DNA of 64,000 nucleotides from Bacteroidota bacterium (GCA_018818065.1 JAHISV010000005.1:540527-604526), one strand, 5' to 3'. Positions 1 to 8,191 are shown, numbered from the stretch's first letter. The notes: generated by a model not told the origin, from the letters alone. Numbers and translations are program-made.

Positions 1-477
1 GCTAGGTGACCAGCTATTTGCACAGCTTGAGTTCCATGAAGACATTCCAAATTTCAATGATTTTACATTGTCATGTCCCAATAATCTTAGTATTGAAGTG
101 CCAAAAGAAGCTGTTTGACCTGAATAACAAGCTATTACGATAGTGGTATAGTTGGTTGTTAATCCTTCAATATGAGTGATTAAGTTGCCGGCTGAAACGT
201 TAACGGCACCTTGGATGTGGCCATTTGCGAAATCAGCTTCTGCACGTATATCAATAACATACTGACTTGCACCTGTTAACATGTTTTGGTAAACATCATC
301 AGCAGAAATTAATGCTGGAGCTGAAGTGTTGATAAAGTCGCCATTAGCTTCAAGATATTCTGCTAAAACCTGAGCTTCATTTACAACAACAGGTGTTGTT
401 CCACCGTCGTCGCTTGAGCAGTTAATTGCTAAAAACATTATTGGTACAATAAGTAAATAAGTGAATAGGTTTTTCAT
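1..477 (-). CDS. Rhodanese-like lipoprotein (3' end beyond window)
   Basis: Reading from an ATG at 477 after a good AAGGAGAG ribosome site, the protein opens MKNLFTYLLIVPIMFLAINC, a type II signal peptide with the lipobox cysteine at about residue 20, followed by SSDDGG. A rhodanese fold follows: VIDIRAEADFANGHIQGAVN is the usual N-terminal motif and IACYSGQTA is the active-site loop with its catalytic cysteine. The frame is still open at base 1, so the end is missing. Rhodaneses move sulfane sulfur; a lipid-anchored copy would sit on the inner or outer membrane facing the periplasm or surface. It starts 31 bases after the stop of the multiheme cytochrome at 509-1864 and is probably cotranscribed with it. 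Geobacter ExtH is a known rhodanese lipoprotein encoded with an outer-membrane cytochrome conduit, which makes a role with these cytochromes plausible but unproven. Confidence 0.85.
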   Translation of the reverse strand, partial: MKNLFTYLLIVPIMFLAINCSSDDGGTTPVVVNEAQVLAEYLEANGDFINTSAPALISADDVYQNMLTGASQYVIDIRAEADFANGHIQGAVNVSAGNLITHIEGLTTNYTTIVIACYSGQTASFGTSILRLLGHDNVKSLKFGMSSWNSSCANSWSPS

Positions 478-508
478 TACAACTCTCCTTTAATTGAGTA
501 TATGGTTT

Positions 509-1864
509 TTAGTTTGCCTTCCAATATGATGGTAGTTTACCGTCAACGATAATTCCCTGGTCTGCGGCTTTTTCCCATTCTAAAAGATCTTCTTCGTATA
601 GATATAATTGTTTGTTTCTAAGTGTATCGCCTTCAGCCATTATATGACAGGCGTCATAACATGCTTTGCCTTCTTCAACTTCAGTTCTGGTAGTCCACTT
701 TAATATATTATGTGGTGTAGTATATTTATAAGTCGGATGAGCATCGAAGGTTGCTAATTGATCAACTCCGTAATTTGACCATGTGTCCGGAGCCGATAGC
801 GACTGACGAAGTAAAGCAAATTTGTAAGGTTTAATTTCCGGAATAGGATTCATACCGATTTTAAAACTTTGATGAGCTTCAATTCTTGCCCCAACACCAT
901 GTACGTGACAGCTGCCGCAATTGTTGTAATCCTGGGAGTGGCATACATTACAGTTAAAAGTATCAAAGTGTTTTGCATGGTAGTCATTAGCAGTCTCCAT
1001 ACCTGAATGACAATCTGTACATTCCGGTTTTAGCGCCATTTGATAACGAGTATCATACTTAACTCCATCGCCATGTATTTCATCTGTTGAATGGCAAGTG
1101 ACACATTTGTATCCCATTTTTGTCAGGTGTACATCTGGTACAGTGCCAATAGCAACTCCATAATAGGCATGACCACCGCGGCTAACATGGCATGTTGTGC
1201 AATGATCTCTTTGATCGGGTTTAACAAAATTATGACCGGCATAAAGTCCGCCGCCGCCCTGAATAGGACGATTAACGTGGCAGTCACCGCAGCTGGCGTG
1301 GCACTTTGCACAGTTTGCTTCATAACCTTCTGCCAGATGTTCAGGAATAGAATTAAAATTATCGTAACCGCCTCTTTCTACTACCATTCTTTTTTGACCC
1401 CAGCCTTGATTATGGAGACTATTGTGAGACTTTTCATAAATAGCCGGGTGACACGTAGCGCACTTTTCTTCCGCTGATTGGGAAGGTTTCTTTATAAAAT
1501 CACCTGAATGCGCAACTGCTTTGTCTGCGGTGTTGTCAGTGCCATTGTGGCAAGTCGTACAAGCAACCTGACCATGTATACTATTTTTAAAATCAGTATA
1601 ACCAGTGCCGCCTAAATAGACTCTGTCATATGGCTCATAGTGGGGAACATCACCGCCACAGCCGGCACCACCTGTAGAGGGTGGGTCAGGAGTGTAAACA
1701 GCCTTTAGGACTTCATAATTTGTATGACAACCGTTACAGGAATTAGCCTGCATGGCCATCTCTTCTTCCTGTGATAGTGTTCCGTCATCTGTTTTTTTAT
1801 CGCAAGCCGTGAAGATGACAGTGACGATAATTAAGAGAAAAGCAATTCGCAAAATAGATTTCAT
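509..1864 (-). CDS. Decaheme-or-more c-type cytochrome lipoprotein
   Basis: A 451-residue lipoprotein: a hydrophobic signal ends in IFTAC (cysteine about residue 21). I count ten CXXCH heme motifs (for example CNGCH, CTTCH, CATCH, CAKCH, CGDCH, CVTCH, CTDCH, CNVCH, CGSCH) and one unusual CX3CH motif (CYDACH, residues 402-407) near the C-terminus. Histidines between motifs could be distal ligands. The lipid anchor suggests an outer-membrane cytochrome that hands electrons outward. A sigma-54 promoter lies about 45 bases upstream and a sigma-54 activator gene is the next gene upstream. The rhodanese lipoprotein follows 31 bases after its stop. Heme number and location are predicted from sequence; the electron partner is inferred from neighbours. 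Confidence 0.9.
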   Translation of the reverse strand: MKSILRIAFLLIIVTVIFTACDKKTDDGTLSQEEEMAMQANSCNGCHTNYEVLKAVYTPDPPSTGGAGCGGDVPHYEPYDRVYLGGTGYTDFKNSIHGQVACTTCHNGTDNTADKAVAHSGDFIKKPSQSAEEKCATCHPAIYEKSHNSLHNQGWGQKRMVVERGGYDNFNSIPEHLAEGYEANCAKCHASCGDCHVNRPIQGGGGLYAGHNFVKPDQRDHCTTCHVSRGGHAYYGVAIGTVPDVHLTKMGYKCVTCHSTDEIHGDGVKYDTRYQMALKPECTDCHSGMETANDYHAKHFDTFNCNVCHSQDYNNCGSCHVHGVGARIEAHQSFKIGMNPIPEIKPYKFALLRQSLSAPDTWSNYGVDQLATFDAHPTYKYTTPHNILKWTTRTEVEEGKACYDACHIMAEGDTLRNKQLYLYEEDLLEWEKAADQGIIVDGKLPSYWKAN

Positions 1865-1906
1865 TTGGTTTACCTATAAGTAGTGTTGTTTAATCTATAC
1901 CTATAG

Positions 1907-1923
1907 GACAAAATGAGTGCCAA
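1907..1923 (-). promoter_or_regulatory. Sigma-54 (-24/-12) promoter for the cytochrome-rhodanese unit
   Basis: On the minus strand the sequence is TTGGCACTCATTTTGTC. It matches the sigma-54 consensus YTGGCACGNNNNTTGCW at the -24 TTGGCAC block with correct spacing, and TTGT replaces TTGC at -12. The predicted start is near 1896, about 32 bases before the cytochrome ATG. The neighbouring upstream gene encodes a sigma-54 activator, which supports the call. Confidence 0.7.
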
Positions 1924-1965
1924 TTCGTTTTTAGAACATAATAGGGCTTTTATGTCTTATTAATT

Positions 1966-1982
1966 GAAACGAAACGTTTCGC
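1966..1982. promoter_or_regulatory. Putative enhancer site 1 for the sigma-54 activator
   Basis: GAAACGAAACGTTTCGC contains the perfect 12-base palindrome CGAAACGTTTCG (1970-1981). It is centred about 80 bases upstream of the predicted sigma-54 start, a usual distance for an activator binding site. The first 15 bases match site 2 at 2045-2059 at 13 positions. Confidence 0.5.
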
Positions 1983-2044
1983 TTGGTAGTGTTTATAGTT
2001 GGTTTGCAGGTTAAGTTATTACAAATAAGGTTGTTAGCAAAGAT

Positions 2045-2059
2045 GGAACAAAACGTTTC
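2045..2059. promoter_or_regulatory. Putative enhancer site 2 for the sigma-54 activator
   Basis: GGAACAAAACGTTTC is a near copy of the left part of site 1 in the same orientation, about 79 bases further upstream, in the gap just after the regulator gene. Two copies at about -80 and -155 fit the pattern of paired sigma-54 enhancers. The dyad here is incomplete, so this is the weaker of the two. Confidence 0.4.
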
Positions 2060-2081
2060 TGAAAATTATAAATGGAACAAA

Positions 2082-3416
2082 TCATTCCACATCTAATCCG
2101 TGCTTTTTCATTCTTCGCCACAAAGTTGTTCTTCCAATTTTTAGCTCTGTTGCAACTTTTCTCTTGTTCCAGTGATGTTTTTCAAGGGTTTTTAAGAGAT
2201 GAGTTCTTTCCGAAATATCATCTGAAGAATGTGCACGTAAATTATACTTGTATTCAATTGAAGATTCCTTAAAATTGGAGGGGAGTTTGGTTGATTCTAG
2301 AATTGATCCCTTGGAAGTCCTCACGAAGGCATATTCAATCACATTTTCCAACTCACGCACGTTTCCTGGCCAATCATAATTCATTAATCTATCAATGGCT
2401 TTTGCTTCTATTTCTGTAATATCCTTTTTATAAAGCATTGAATATTTACTAAGAAAATGTTTTACCAAGGGAGGTATATCATTTTTCCGCACGCGTAATG
2501 GGGGCATTTCAATAGGAATTACACTTAGTCGGAAGAAGAGATCTTCTCTGAACTTGCCATCATCAAGGGCTTTTTGAATGTTAATATTTGTTGCCGCAAT
2601 AACTCTTACATCAACTTTTTTTGTTACAGATTCACCTACACGCTCGAATGTACCTTCCTGGATTACACGTAACAATTGAATTTGCATTTGAAGAGGCATT
2701 TCGGCGACCTCATCCAGAAAAATTGTTCCTCCGTCCGCTATCTCAAATCTTCCGACCCGATCCTTTATTGCATCCGTGAAGGCCCCTTTAACATGACCAA
2801 ACAATTCACTAGCCAGTAAATTTTGAGGAAATACGGAACAATTAATTTTAATAAAGGGCTTATCATGTCTTGAACTTGTCTGTTGAATAGCATTTGCTAT
2901 CAACTCTTTACCAGTCCCTGATTCTCCACTTATGAGCACAGGGGCGTCAGAATCTGATATTTCACTAATCAGTTCAAAAATTTCCTGCATTATTTTACTT
3001 TGACCTAAAATCCCATGAAACTGCGTACTTTTCTCAAAAGATTCCCGGAACTTTTCCAATTCAGTCATGTCCCGGAATGACACTATTCCACCCGTGGGTT
3101 CCTGATCCTCATTGTAAAGAACGGCAGCATTTAATTTGATCTGCATTGGGCAGTCATGAGCATTTCTTACCTTGGAATCAAAATCATAAATATTTTTTTG
3201 AGATTTCAGAACAAGCGCGATAGGGCAGTCGGTATAGCAATTATCTGACCTGAAGATGTGTTTGCAAAATTTACCAAGAGCTTCATCCCTATCATAACCT
3301 GTTATCTTCTCTGCAGCTTTATTAAAAAAATTTATCCGGAAGTTTTTATCAACCGTAAAAACGCCTTCTGCAATTGAATCTAAAATATGGTCTTTAAATT
3401 TGTCGCTGATGCTCAT
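2082..3416 (-). CDS. PAS-domain sigma-54-dependent transcription activator
   Basis: One-component enhancer-binding protein of about 444 residues. It has an N-terminal PAS domain (GVFTVDKNFRINFFNKAAE) with three close cysteines (CKHIF...NCYTDCPI) that could bind a metal cluster or sense redox state. The AAA+ core follows: Walker A GESGTGKE, the sigma-54 contact loop GAFTDA (a tolerated variant of GAFTGA), Walker B GGTIFLDE, and FREDLFFRLSVIPIEMPPLR. The C-terminus is a Fis-type helix-turn-helix (KRKVATELKIGRTTLWRRMK). The ATG at 3416 is preferred, because the longer frame would start at 3461 inside the loop of the terminator hairpin that ends the upstream operon. The likely target is the sigma-54 promoter just downstream of the gene. 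The signal it senses is unknown. Confidence 0.92.
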   Translation of the reverse strand: MSISDKFKDHILDSIAEGVFTVDKNFRINFFNKAAEKITGYDRDEALGKFCKHIFRSDNCYTDCPIALVLKSQKNIYDFDSKVRNAHDCPMQIKLNAAVLYNEDQEPTGGIVSFRDMTELEKFRESFEKSTQFHGILGQSKIMQEIFELISEISDSDAPVLISGESGTGKELIANAIQQTSSRHDKPFIKINCSVFPQNLLASELFGHVKGAFTDAIKDRVGRFEIADGGTIFLDEVAEMPLQMQIQLLRVIQEGTFERVGESVTKKVDVRVIAATNINIQKALDDGKFREDLFFRLSVIPIEMPPLRVRKNDIPPLVKHFLSKYSMLYKKDITEIEAKAIDRLMNYDWPGNVRELENVIEYAFVRTSKGSILESTKLPSNFKESSIEYKYNLRAHSSDDISERTHLLKTLEKHHWNKRKVATELKIGRTTLWRRMKKHGLDVE

Positions 3417-3444
3417 TTTGTCTTTGCATTCTGAATGTTTTAGT

Positions 3445-3478
3445 AAAAAAAAAGGAACCACGAAGTGCGGTTCCTTTT
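3445..3478 (-). terminator. Rho-independent terminator of the porin-cytochrome operon
   Basis: On the minus strand a stem AAAGGAACC/GGTTCCTTT with a 9-base loop is followed by nine T residues. It lies 15 bases after the stop at 3493. It separates the conduit operon from the sigma-54 activator gene. Confidence 0.85.
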
Positions 3479-3492
3479 AAACATGGTATTAT

Positions 3493-4899
3493 TTAGTTTC
3501 CAAAAACGTTTATCATACCGTTAATATGTTTCTCTGCATTAATTATTTCACCGATTTCATTCACAACGGTATCATGGCAATCTTTACATTCTGTAATGTC
3601 AGCTTCAATATGACCAATTGGCGCTAGTCCATGACATGTACCACAAGCAACTTGTTCATCACCGGCTTGCAGCCATGTAAGGTCAACAGAATTACCTGTA
3701 ATAGTACTGCCTGAATAAGCCCATGGATATTGCGAGTCGGCTTTTGAGTATTCAAAATTACCATGGCAGTAAGTATTGTTACACTTGTAAATTTCTGTTT
3801 CATAGGATGACGCTGCAAGGGAGATATTCTGCTGATCTGTAAACACTACTTCAGAACCGTATGTAGAATCGAAGTGACCTGCATCTTTATATGTAGCCGG
3901 AACAATATGGCAACTTTCGCAGTTAATTTCACTGCCTTTGGAATTTTCAAACAAATGCTCGTTATGTAATCCAACCCTTGAGCTGTTTCTGTCAGTAACT
4001 CCGCCCAGCGCCTCGAAAGGCTGTGTAGTTGCGTTGCTATGACAGTGGTTACATGCTGTATTAGAAAGCACATTCTCACTTGTTAGCTGAATATTTCCAT
4101 CAGCGTGCAAAAGAGGGGCAATAATATTTCCTGATTCATCAACAACATCTCCATGGCAGTCGACGCACAAATTCAAATCAGCCGCAATATGACCTGTTGG
4201 AGGTAAACCATGGCAAGTGCCGCATGCGGCCTGAGTTCCATCTACCTTGGTCCATAATGGAGTAGCGTTGTTACCTGCAATAGATTCCGTGGTAAATCCC
4301 CAAGGGTTAGCTGAGCCTGACTTTGCGTAAGTAAAGTTACCGTGGCAAGCAGTGTTAGAACAAGTAGCGGCGGCGGAATTGTATCCAGGAATGGAAACTT
4401 CTGCTGGTAAACCATCTGCATGACTACTTATATAACTTTGGCCAGGAACAGTTTGATTTGGATGGCACTGGTAACAGGATAAAGGAGCAGCAATATCTAT
4501 ATCATAAATATGAGATGAATGAGCTCCAACCCCTTTATAGGTTGTTGCAACATTATTGTGCAAGTCAGTTGGGGGAGCAATTCTTGTAACATCGCCGAAA
4601 CTGCCATGGCATGTGTTACATGATTCTGGTCCACCCGGATTTGAATGACAACCGTTGCAGCTAACTTCCACAGTTCCGCCAGAATAATCGGAGGCATGGC
4701 ATTGTTGGCACGATTCAATATCCCAGTTACTTTCTGCAAGTTTTGCTGCATGAAAATTTGGGGAATCGGTGCTTGCAATTCCATCTTTGTGAATATTAAG
4801 ATGACCAGGATCTGTGAGATCATCATTAAGATCACTACAACCAATTACAAAGGCCACAAATAATATCGGGAATACGTATTTCATAATTTTATAATTCAT
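3493..4899 (-). CDS. 12-heme cytochrome c lipoprotein with CxxxxCH motifs
   Basis: About 468 residues. The ATG at 4899 (MNYKIMKYVF) has an AGG six bases upstream and is preferred over a TTG at 4914. The type II signal ends FVIGC. I count ten CXXCH and two CX4CH motifs (CSNTACH and CNNTYCH). The CX4CH motifs begin two copies of an internal repeat: CX4CH-HGNFxYxK...PW...ACGTCHGLxPxGHI-ADxxxCxDCH. This matches the Geobacter CxxxxCH...CXXCH domain of secreted multiheme proteins. It is the last gene of a four-gene unit with a beta-barrel, a 14-heme and a tetraheme cytochrome. The lipid anchor and position suggest the outer-surface cytochrome of a porin-cytochrome conduit. Role inferred. Confidence 0.88.
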   Translation of the reverse strand: MNYKIMKYVFPILFVAFVIGCSDLNDDLTDPGHLNIHKDGIASTDSPNFHAAKLAESNWDIESCQQCHASDYSGGTVEVSCNGCHSNPGGPESCNTCHGSFGDVTRIAPPTDLHNNVATTYKGVGAHSSHIYDIDIAAPLSCYQCHPNQTVPGQSYISSHADGLPAEVSIPGYNSAAATCSNTACHGNFTYAKSGSANPWGFTTESIAGNNATPLWTKVDGTQAACGTCHGLPPTGHIAADLNLCVDCHGDVVDESGNIIAPLLHADGNIQLTSENVLSNTACNHCHSNATTQPFEALGGVTDRNSSRVGLHNEHLFENSKGSEINCESCHIVPATYKDAGHFDSTYGSEVVFTDQQNISLAASSYETEIYKCNNTYCHGNFEYSKADSQYPWAYSGSTITGNSVDLTWLQAGDEQVACGTCHGLAPIGHIEADITECKDCHDTVVNEIGEIINAEKHINGMINVFGN

Positions 4900-4927
4900 T
4901 GTAAACCTATACAATTAATTTCATTCG

Positions 4928-6139
4928 TTAGTTTGATCCGTGGCAATAGCCACAGAATCCTACTCCGGGTTGTCCGGATGGTCTTGCATTAATATCAGTA
5001 TGACAGTTATAACATACAGATCCCATATCATCATGCCAGTCGCCACGTTCATTGTCAGACATAAAACCTGATTCATGAGTTCTTGGGTTCGTTCCTTTTA
5101 CTCCATCATTATCCATATGGCATAATATACAGGAAGGATCAGCACCTTGTGTGTCATGACATGCCGCACAGTTTTCAATATCTCTTCTGGCTAAAATTGC
5201 ATGTTGACCACCACCACTGCCAACGCCAATTGTGAAAAAGTCAGAGACCAGGTGTGATGTTGGAAGGAAACCTTCAGCGGCGTAATCACCACCATTGGAG
5301 CTATGGCATTCTGCACAGAATGTTTCAGTCTGATGGCATGTCTGGCAATCGGATGTTTTTCCTTTTGCTTCAATTCCATGGCTGTATCTGAAGTCAAAGT
5401 TATGTACACGCGCAATCTGCATCTGTTTTGCATCGCTCTTGTATTGATGCGGTGAATAGGGAGTATAAAAGTCAGTTACAGTATTTGTCTCATCAATCAT
5501 AGTAGTTGAAACATGACACGTTTCACAAAATGTGTTATCATGGCACATCGCACAGCTCTTGTCGTTTAAAGCTGTAAATTTATGCTCACCAAAAAAGCTA
5601 ACCAGCTTGTGATCAGCAGGGATTAAGTCTGCAGTGCCTTTATGGCAGACAACACAATTGTTGGTAGCTACACTTTGGTCATTGTGACAATCGTAACATA
5701 AAGCCATTGAAGGTAATAGCTCAGCAGATTCAAAACTGTATTCAACTTTATCCAGTCCTTTGTGGCATGTTGTACATTCCATTTCAAGGGTTCCAACATG
5801 CTGCGCATGATTAAAGAATAAGGAAGAACCAGATTGAACCAGAGGTTCAAAATTATCCTCGTAATGGCAGAGCCCGCAATTTTCTTCATCATCAACATCG
5901 TGACATGCTGCACAGTCAGATTTTTCAGGCAAAAGTCTATCAGTTAAACTCATTGCTGATGTGGCACTTGAGTGACATGTTGCACAGTCCGTGACTTCGC
6001 TATGAAATTCGTGTGAGAATTTGATAATGTTCTTATTCGTGACCTTTGGTTCATCTTCAATTAGCGTAGTGAAGCCGGTAATAGCGGAATAACCAATAAG
6101 AAGAATAAAAACAAACGAGTAATAAAATAATGATCTCAT
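4928..6139 (-). CDS. 14-heme periplasmic c-type cytochrome
   Basis: 403 residues with an N-terminal signal or anchor helix (SLFYYSFVFILLIGYSAITG). There are 14 CXXCH motifs, including CATCH, CAACH, CGLCH, CTTCH, CYDCH, CVVCH, CAMCH, CETCH, CQTCH, CAECH, CILCH, CYNCH and CGYCH, spread over the whole chain. FSHEFH and FNHAQH histidines before motifs look like c3-type distal ligands. It begins one base after the stop of the beta-barrel gene, so the two are probably translated together. No lipobox is visible. The likely role is the periplasm-facing cytochrome that feeds electrons into the barrel. Family-level function is clear; partner assignment is inference. Confidence 0.88.
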   Translation of the reverse strand: MRSLFYYSFVFILLIGYSAITGFTTLIEDEPKVTNKNIIKFSHEFHSEVTDCATCHSSATSAMSLTDRLLPEKSDCAACHDVDDEENCGLCHYEDNFEPLVQSGSSLFFNHAQHVGTLEMECTTCHKGLDKVEYSFESAELLPSMALCYDCHNDQSVATNNCVVCHKGTADLIPADHKLVSFFGEHKFTALNDKSCAMCHDNTFCETCHVSTTMIDETNTVTDFYTPYSPHQYKSDAKQMQIARVHNFDFRYSHGIEAKGKTSDCQTCHQTETFCAECHSSNGGDYAAEGFLPTSHLVSDFFTIGVGSGGGQHAILARRDIENCAACHDTQGADPSCILCHMDNDGVKGTNPRTHESGFMSDNERGDWHDDMGSVCYNCHTDINARPSGQPGVGFCGYCHGSN

Positions 6140-6140
6140 A

Positions 6141-7418
6141 TTATAATAGACTTAAGTTTGTGTTAAACCAGTAATTAATTTTGAACAGTATTCTGAAATC
6201 GTTTTTGTAAATCTTGTTATTCATATACTGAGTTTGTAAATCAAATGAAAATGCTTGGAACGGACGAACATTTACGCCGCCTAACAATGCCATTAAAGTA
6301 TTTGATTCTGAGTCTTCAGATAGTTTGTAGCTTGTATAGCTCAAACCAATGGAAGGTGTTACAAAACCATCAAGATAGGATTTTGCTGTGTAAATACTTA
6401 TCGCGTCAAGTTCACCCGAATATCCGAATGTTTTACGATAGTTTACTGTACCGTAGTTGGTATTCAGTCCCAAAGAAAGTCTTTGAGAGTCATCATCTTC
6501 GTAAGTCACATTACCGAACTTACCAACAACGGTCATGTTCTCGCAGATTTTATAATCCAATCCGGCTTCAATTTCCTGTGTGTTTCCGTAATTGAATACA
6601 GAAAAAATTGAATTGTATCTAACTCTTGGTTCGCGATAATTATAGTAAATGCTTATTCCAAGGTTTTCAATTTCCTCTAATCTACCACTGAACTGCACTT
6701 TTGATAATTCGTTGAAATTCAGATCATACTCAGCTTTAGAAAAAATTCTAAAACTATTCTTGATATTGTAAGATGCTTCTGCTGAGGCAAACTTGAACTG
6801 ATTAGAATTCTGCCTAATTAATATTTCAACCGGAGAGAAGTCTTCGTTCATTCTTATTGCTTCATATTCCATCGGCTTGAAATTTTTATCCACGTAGCTT
6901 AAAGCTAAATGAAAGTTGTCAACAGCATTCAATTCAATCTTACCGCCCAGGATGTAATCGTTTTCCCAATCATCAGTAATTTCAAGTTTTTGATATGCTG
7001 GTACATTACCTCCGTAGAACCCGGAAATTGCAACGCCCGCATACTTTAATTTGAGGCTCGCACCATCATATACACCACCAGCAATACTGCTAAAGAATGG
7101 TTGTCGTCCAATCTTAACTGTTGCGATGTCAAGTATATTTCTTGCCTCAAGATATAGATTATAAAATCTTACCCTCGGATCATTATCGAGAGTATTCATA
7201 AGATCGGTATCAAGTCCGAGACGTGTTTTAAGAGAAATATTCCCCTTGTTAACATTTAGTAATAGGGAGTTGAAGTTTCTCAGATATGTCTCGGAAACAT
7301 TTTCATTTTGAAATCTTTCGAAAGTATAAAATGAAGATGTGAATCGACCATTGATGTTTTGTGAGTAAACCGTAGCTGCCAGGGCAGCTACGGTTATTAG
7401 TAAGAATATTTTTTTCAT
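6141..7418 (-). CDS. Outer-membrane beta-barrel, probable porin of a cytochrome conduit
   Basis: 425 residues with a clear signal peptide (MKKIFLLITVAALAATVYSQ, cleavage after about residue 19). The rest alternates short amphipathic strands rich in Y, F, N and G, with strands such as VTVKIGRQPFF-like and LGLNTNYGTVNYRKTF, and ends in a final strand near FKINYWF. No enzyme motif and no heme site is present. Size and strand pattern fit a barrel of roughly 18-22 strands. It sits between a tetraheme and a 14-heme cytochrome in one operon, as porins of porin-cytochrome complexes do. I have no sequence evidence tying it to a specific porin family, so the conduit role rests on context. Confidence 0.8.
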   Translation of the reverse strand: MKKIFLLITVAALAATVYSQNINGRFTSSFYTFERFQNENVSETYLRNFNSLLLNVNKGNISLKTRLGLDTDLMNTLDNDPRVRFYNLYLEARNILDIATVKIGRQPFFSSIAGGVYDGASLKLKYAGVAISGFYGGNVPAYQKLEITDDWENDYILGGKIELNAVDNFHLALSYVDKNFKPMEYEAIRMNEDFSPVEILIRQNSNQFKFASAEASYNIKNSFRIFSKAEYDLNFNELSKVQFSGRLEEIENLGISIYYNYREPRVRYNSIFSVFNYGNTQEIEAGLDYKICENMTVVGKFGNVTYEDDDSQRLSLGLNTNYGTVNYRKTFGYSGELDAISIYTAKSYLDGFVTPSIGLSYTSYKLSEDSESNTLMALLGGVNVRPFQAFSFDLQTQYMNNKIYKNDFRILFKINYWFNTNLSLL

Positions 7419-7438
7419 CTTCGACCTGTGGTTATTTA

Positions 7439-8005
7439 TTAACCTTTTGGAATCATGTGAGAAATTTTAGCCCAGTTTTTTTCGTAATCAAAATCTTTGT
7501 TTGTTGGATGAATTTCAGTATTCTCATGGCAAGTTGCGCACTGTGCTTTAGCTGAGCCTTTAACAGAATAATCAGTCATCCCTGCAGCTACTGAAGCGGC
7601 ATGATCTTTCATTACTTTCATCGCTTTGTATTCTGAGCCGGCACCATGACAAGCTTCGCACTGTACGCCATCAGCAATTTCAAATTTCGTGTCAAATTTT
7701 GCACCTTCGTGCTGACCTGTTGCATGACATTTTAAGCAAGCTGCAGCTTTTTGTGGATCAGCTATACCCTTTTCTTTTGCAATTGCTTTACCAGCATCAC
7801 TTGACAGTACTTCAAAGGCTTTTGCATGAGCACTTTTTTCCCAGATTGCAAGCTGATTTCCGGTATTGTCTTTCTTGTGGCACATACCACATTTTTTTGA
7901 ACCGATATACTCATTTTCACCCTTAACAGGTGATGAGCCATATTCGAATGCCATTAGCATAAATGCTGCTGCGATTACGGGTAATACCAATACTTTTTTA
8001 AGCAT
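7439..8005 (-). CDS. Tetraheme cytochrome c554-family protein
   Basis: 188 residues starting at the ATG at 8005, directly after AGGAGGAAAT, a near-ideal ribosome site. A longer in-frame start at 8083 has no such site. A signal peptide (MLKKVLVLPVIAAAFMLMAF) precedes four CXXCH motifs: CGMCH, CLKCH, CEACH and CATCH. The opening YIGSKKCGMCHK...WEKSAHAKAFEVL is characteristic of the cytochrome c554/c-prime multiheme family. It is first in the conduit operon and 20 bases before the beta-barrel gene. Soluble periplasmic electron shuttle between inner-membrane quinol oxidoreductases and the outer-membrane conduit is the likely role. Strong translation signal suggests an abundant protein. Confidence 0.9.
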   Translation of the reverse strand: MLKKVLVLPVIAAAFMLMAFEYGSSPVKGENEYIGSKKCGMCHKKDNTGNQLAIWEKSAHAKAFEVLSSDAGKAIAKEKGIADPQKAAACLKCHATGQHEGAKFDTKFEIADGVQCEACHGAGSEYKAMKVMKDHAASVAAGMTDYSVKGSAKAQCATCHENTEIHPTNKDFDYEKNWAKISHMIPKG

Positions 8006-8074
8006 ATTTCCTCCTGAGTTGAATAAATAGTGAAAGCTATATTTTAGTAAAATGTTTACTTCTTGAGCACGATT

Positions 8075-8104
8075 GTTATACAACTACAATTGAATATAGA
8101 TCAA
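8075..8104 (-). promoter_or_regulatory. Possible sigma-70-type promoter of the conduit operon
   Basis: On the minus strand TTGATC (8104-8099) and TATAAC (8080-8075) are separated by 18 bases and point at the tetraheme gene, with a predicted leader of about 60 bases. No sigma-54 motif is present here. The -10/-35 match is moderate. Confidence 0.3.
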
Positions 8105-8191
8105 TATTTTTTAACTGGCAATCCTCAATTGTGATGACCGCCAAAATATTCCATTTATATGATTAAGAACTATATTAAACTAAATTCGGAA

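Noticed and set aside
1091-1477. Plus-strand 128-codon frame opposite the decaheme cytochrome
   Set aside because: It lies wholly inside a clear multiheme coding region on the other strand and has no family features.
3417-3461. N-terminal extension of the sigma-54 activator starting MVPFFLLK
   Set aside because: It would begin in the loop of the terminator hairpin of the upstream operon and has no ribosome site; the PAS domain starts after 3416.
6245-6595. Plus-strand 116-codon frame opposite the beta-barrel gene
   Set aside because: Shadow of the barrel coding sequence with arginine- and serine-rich, low-complexity composition.
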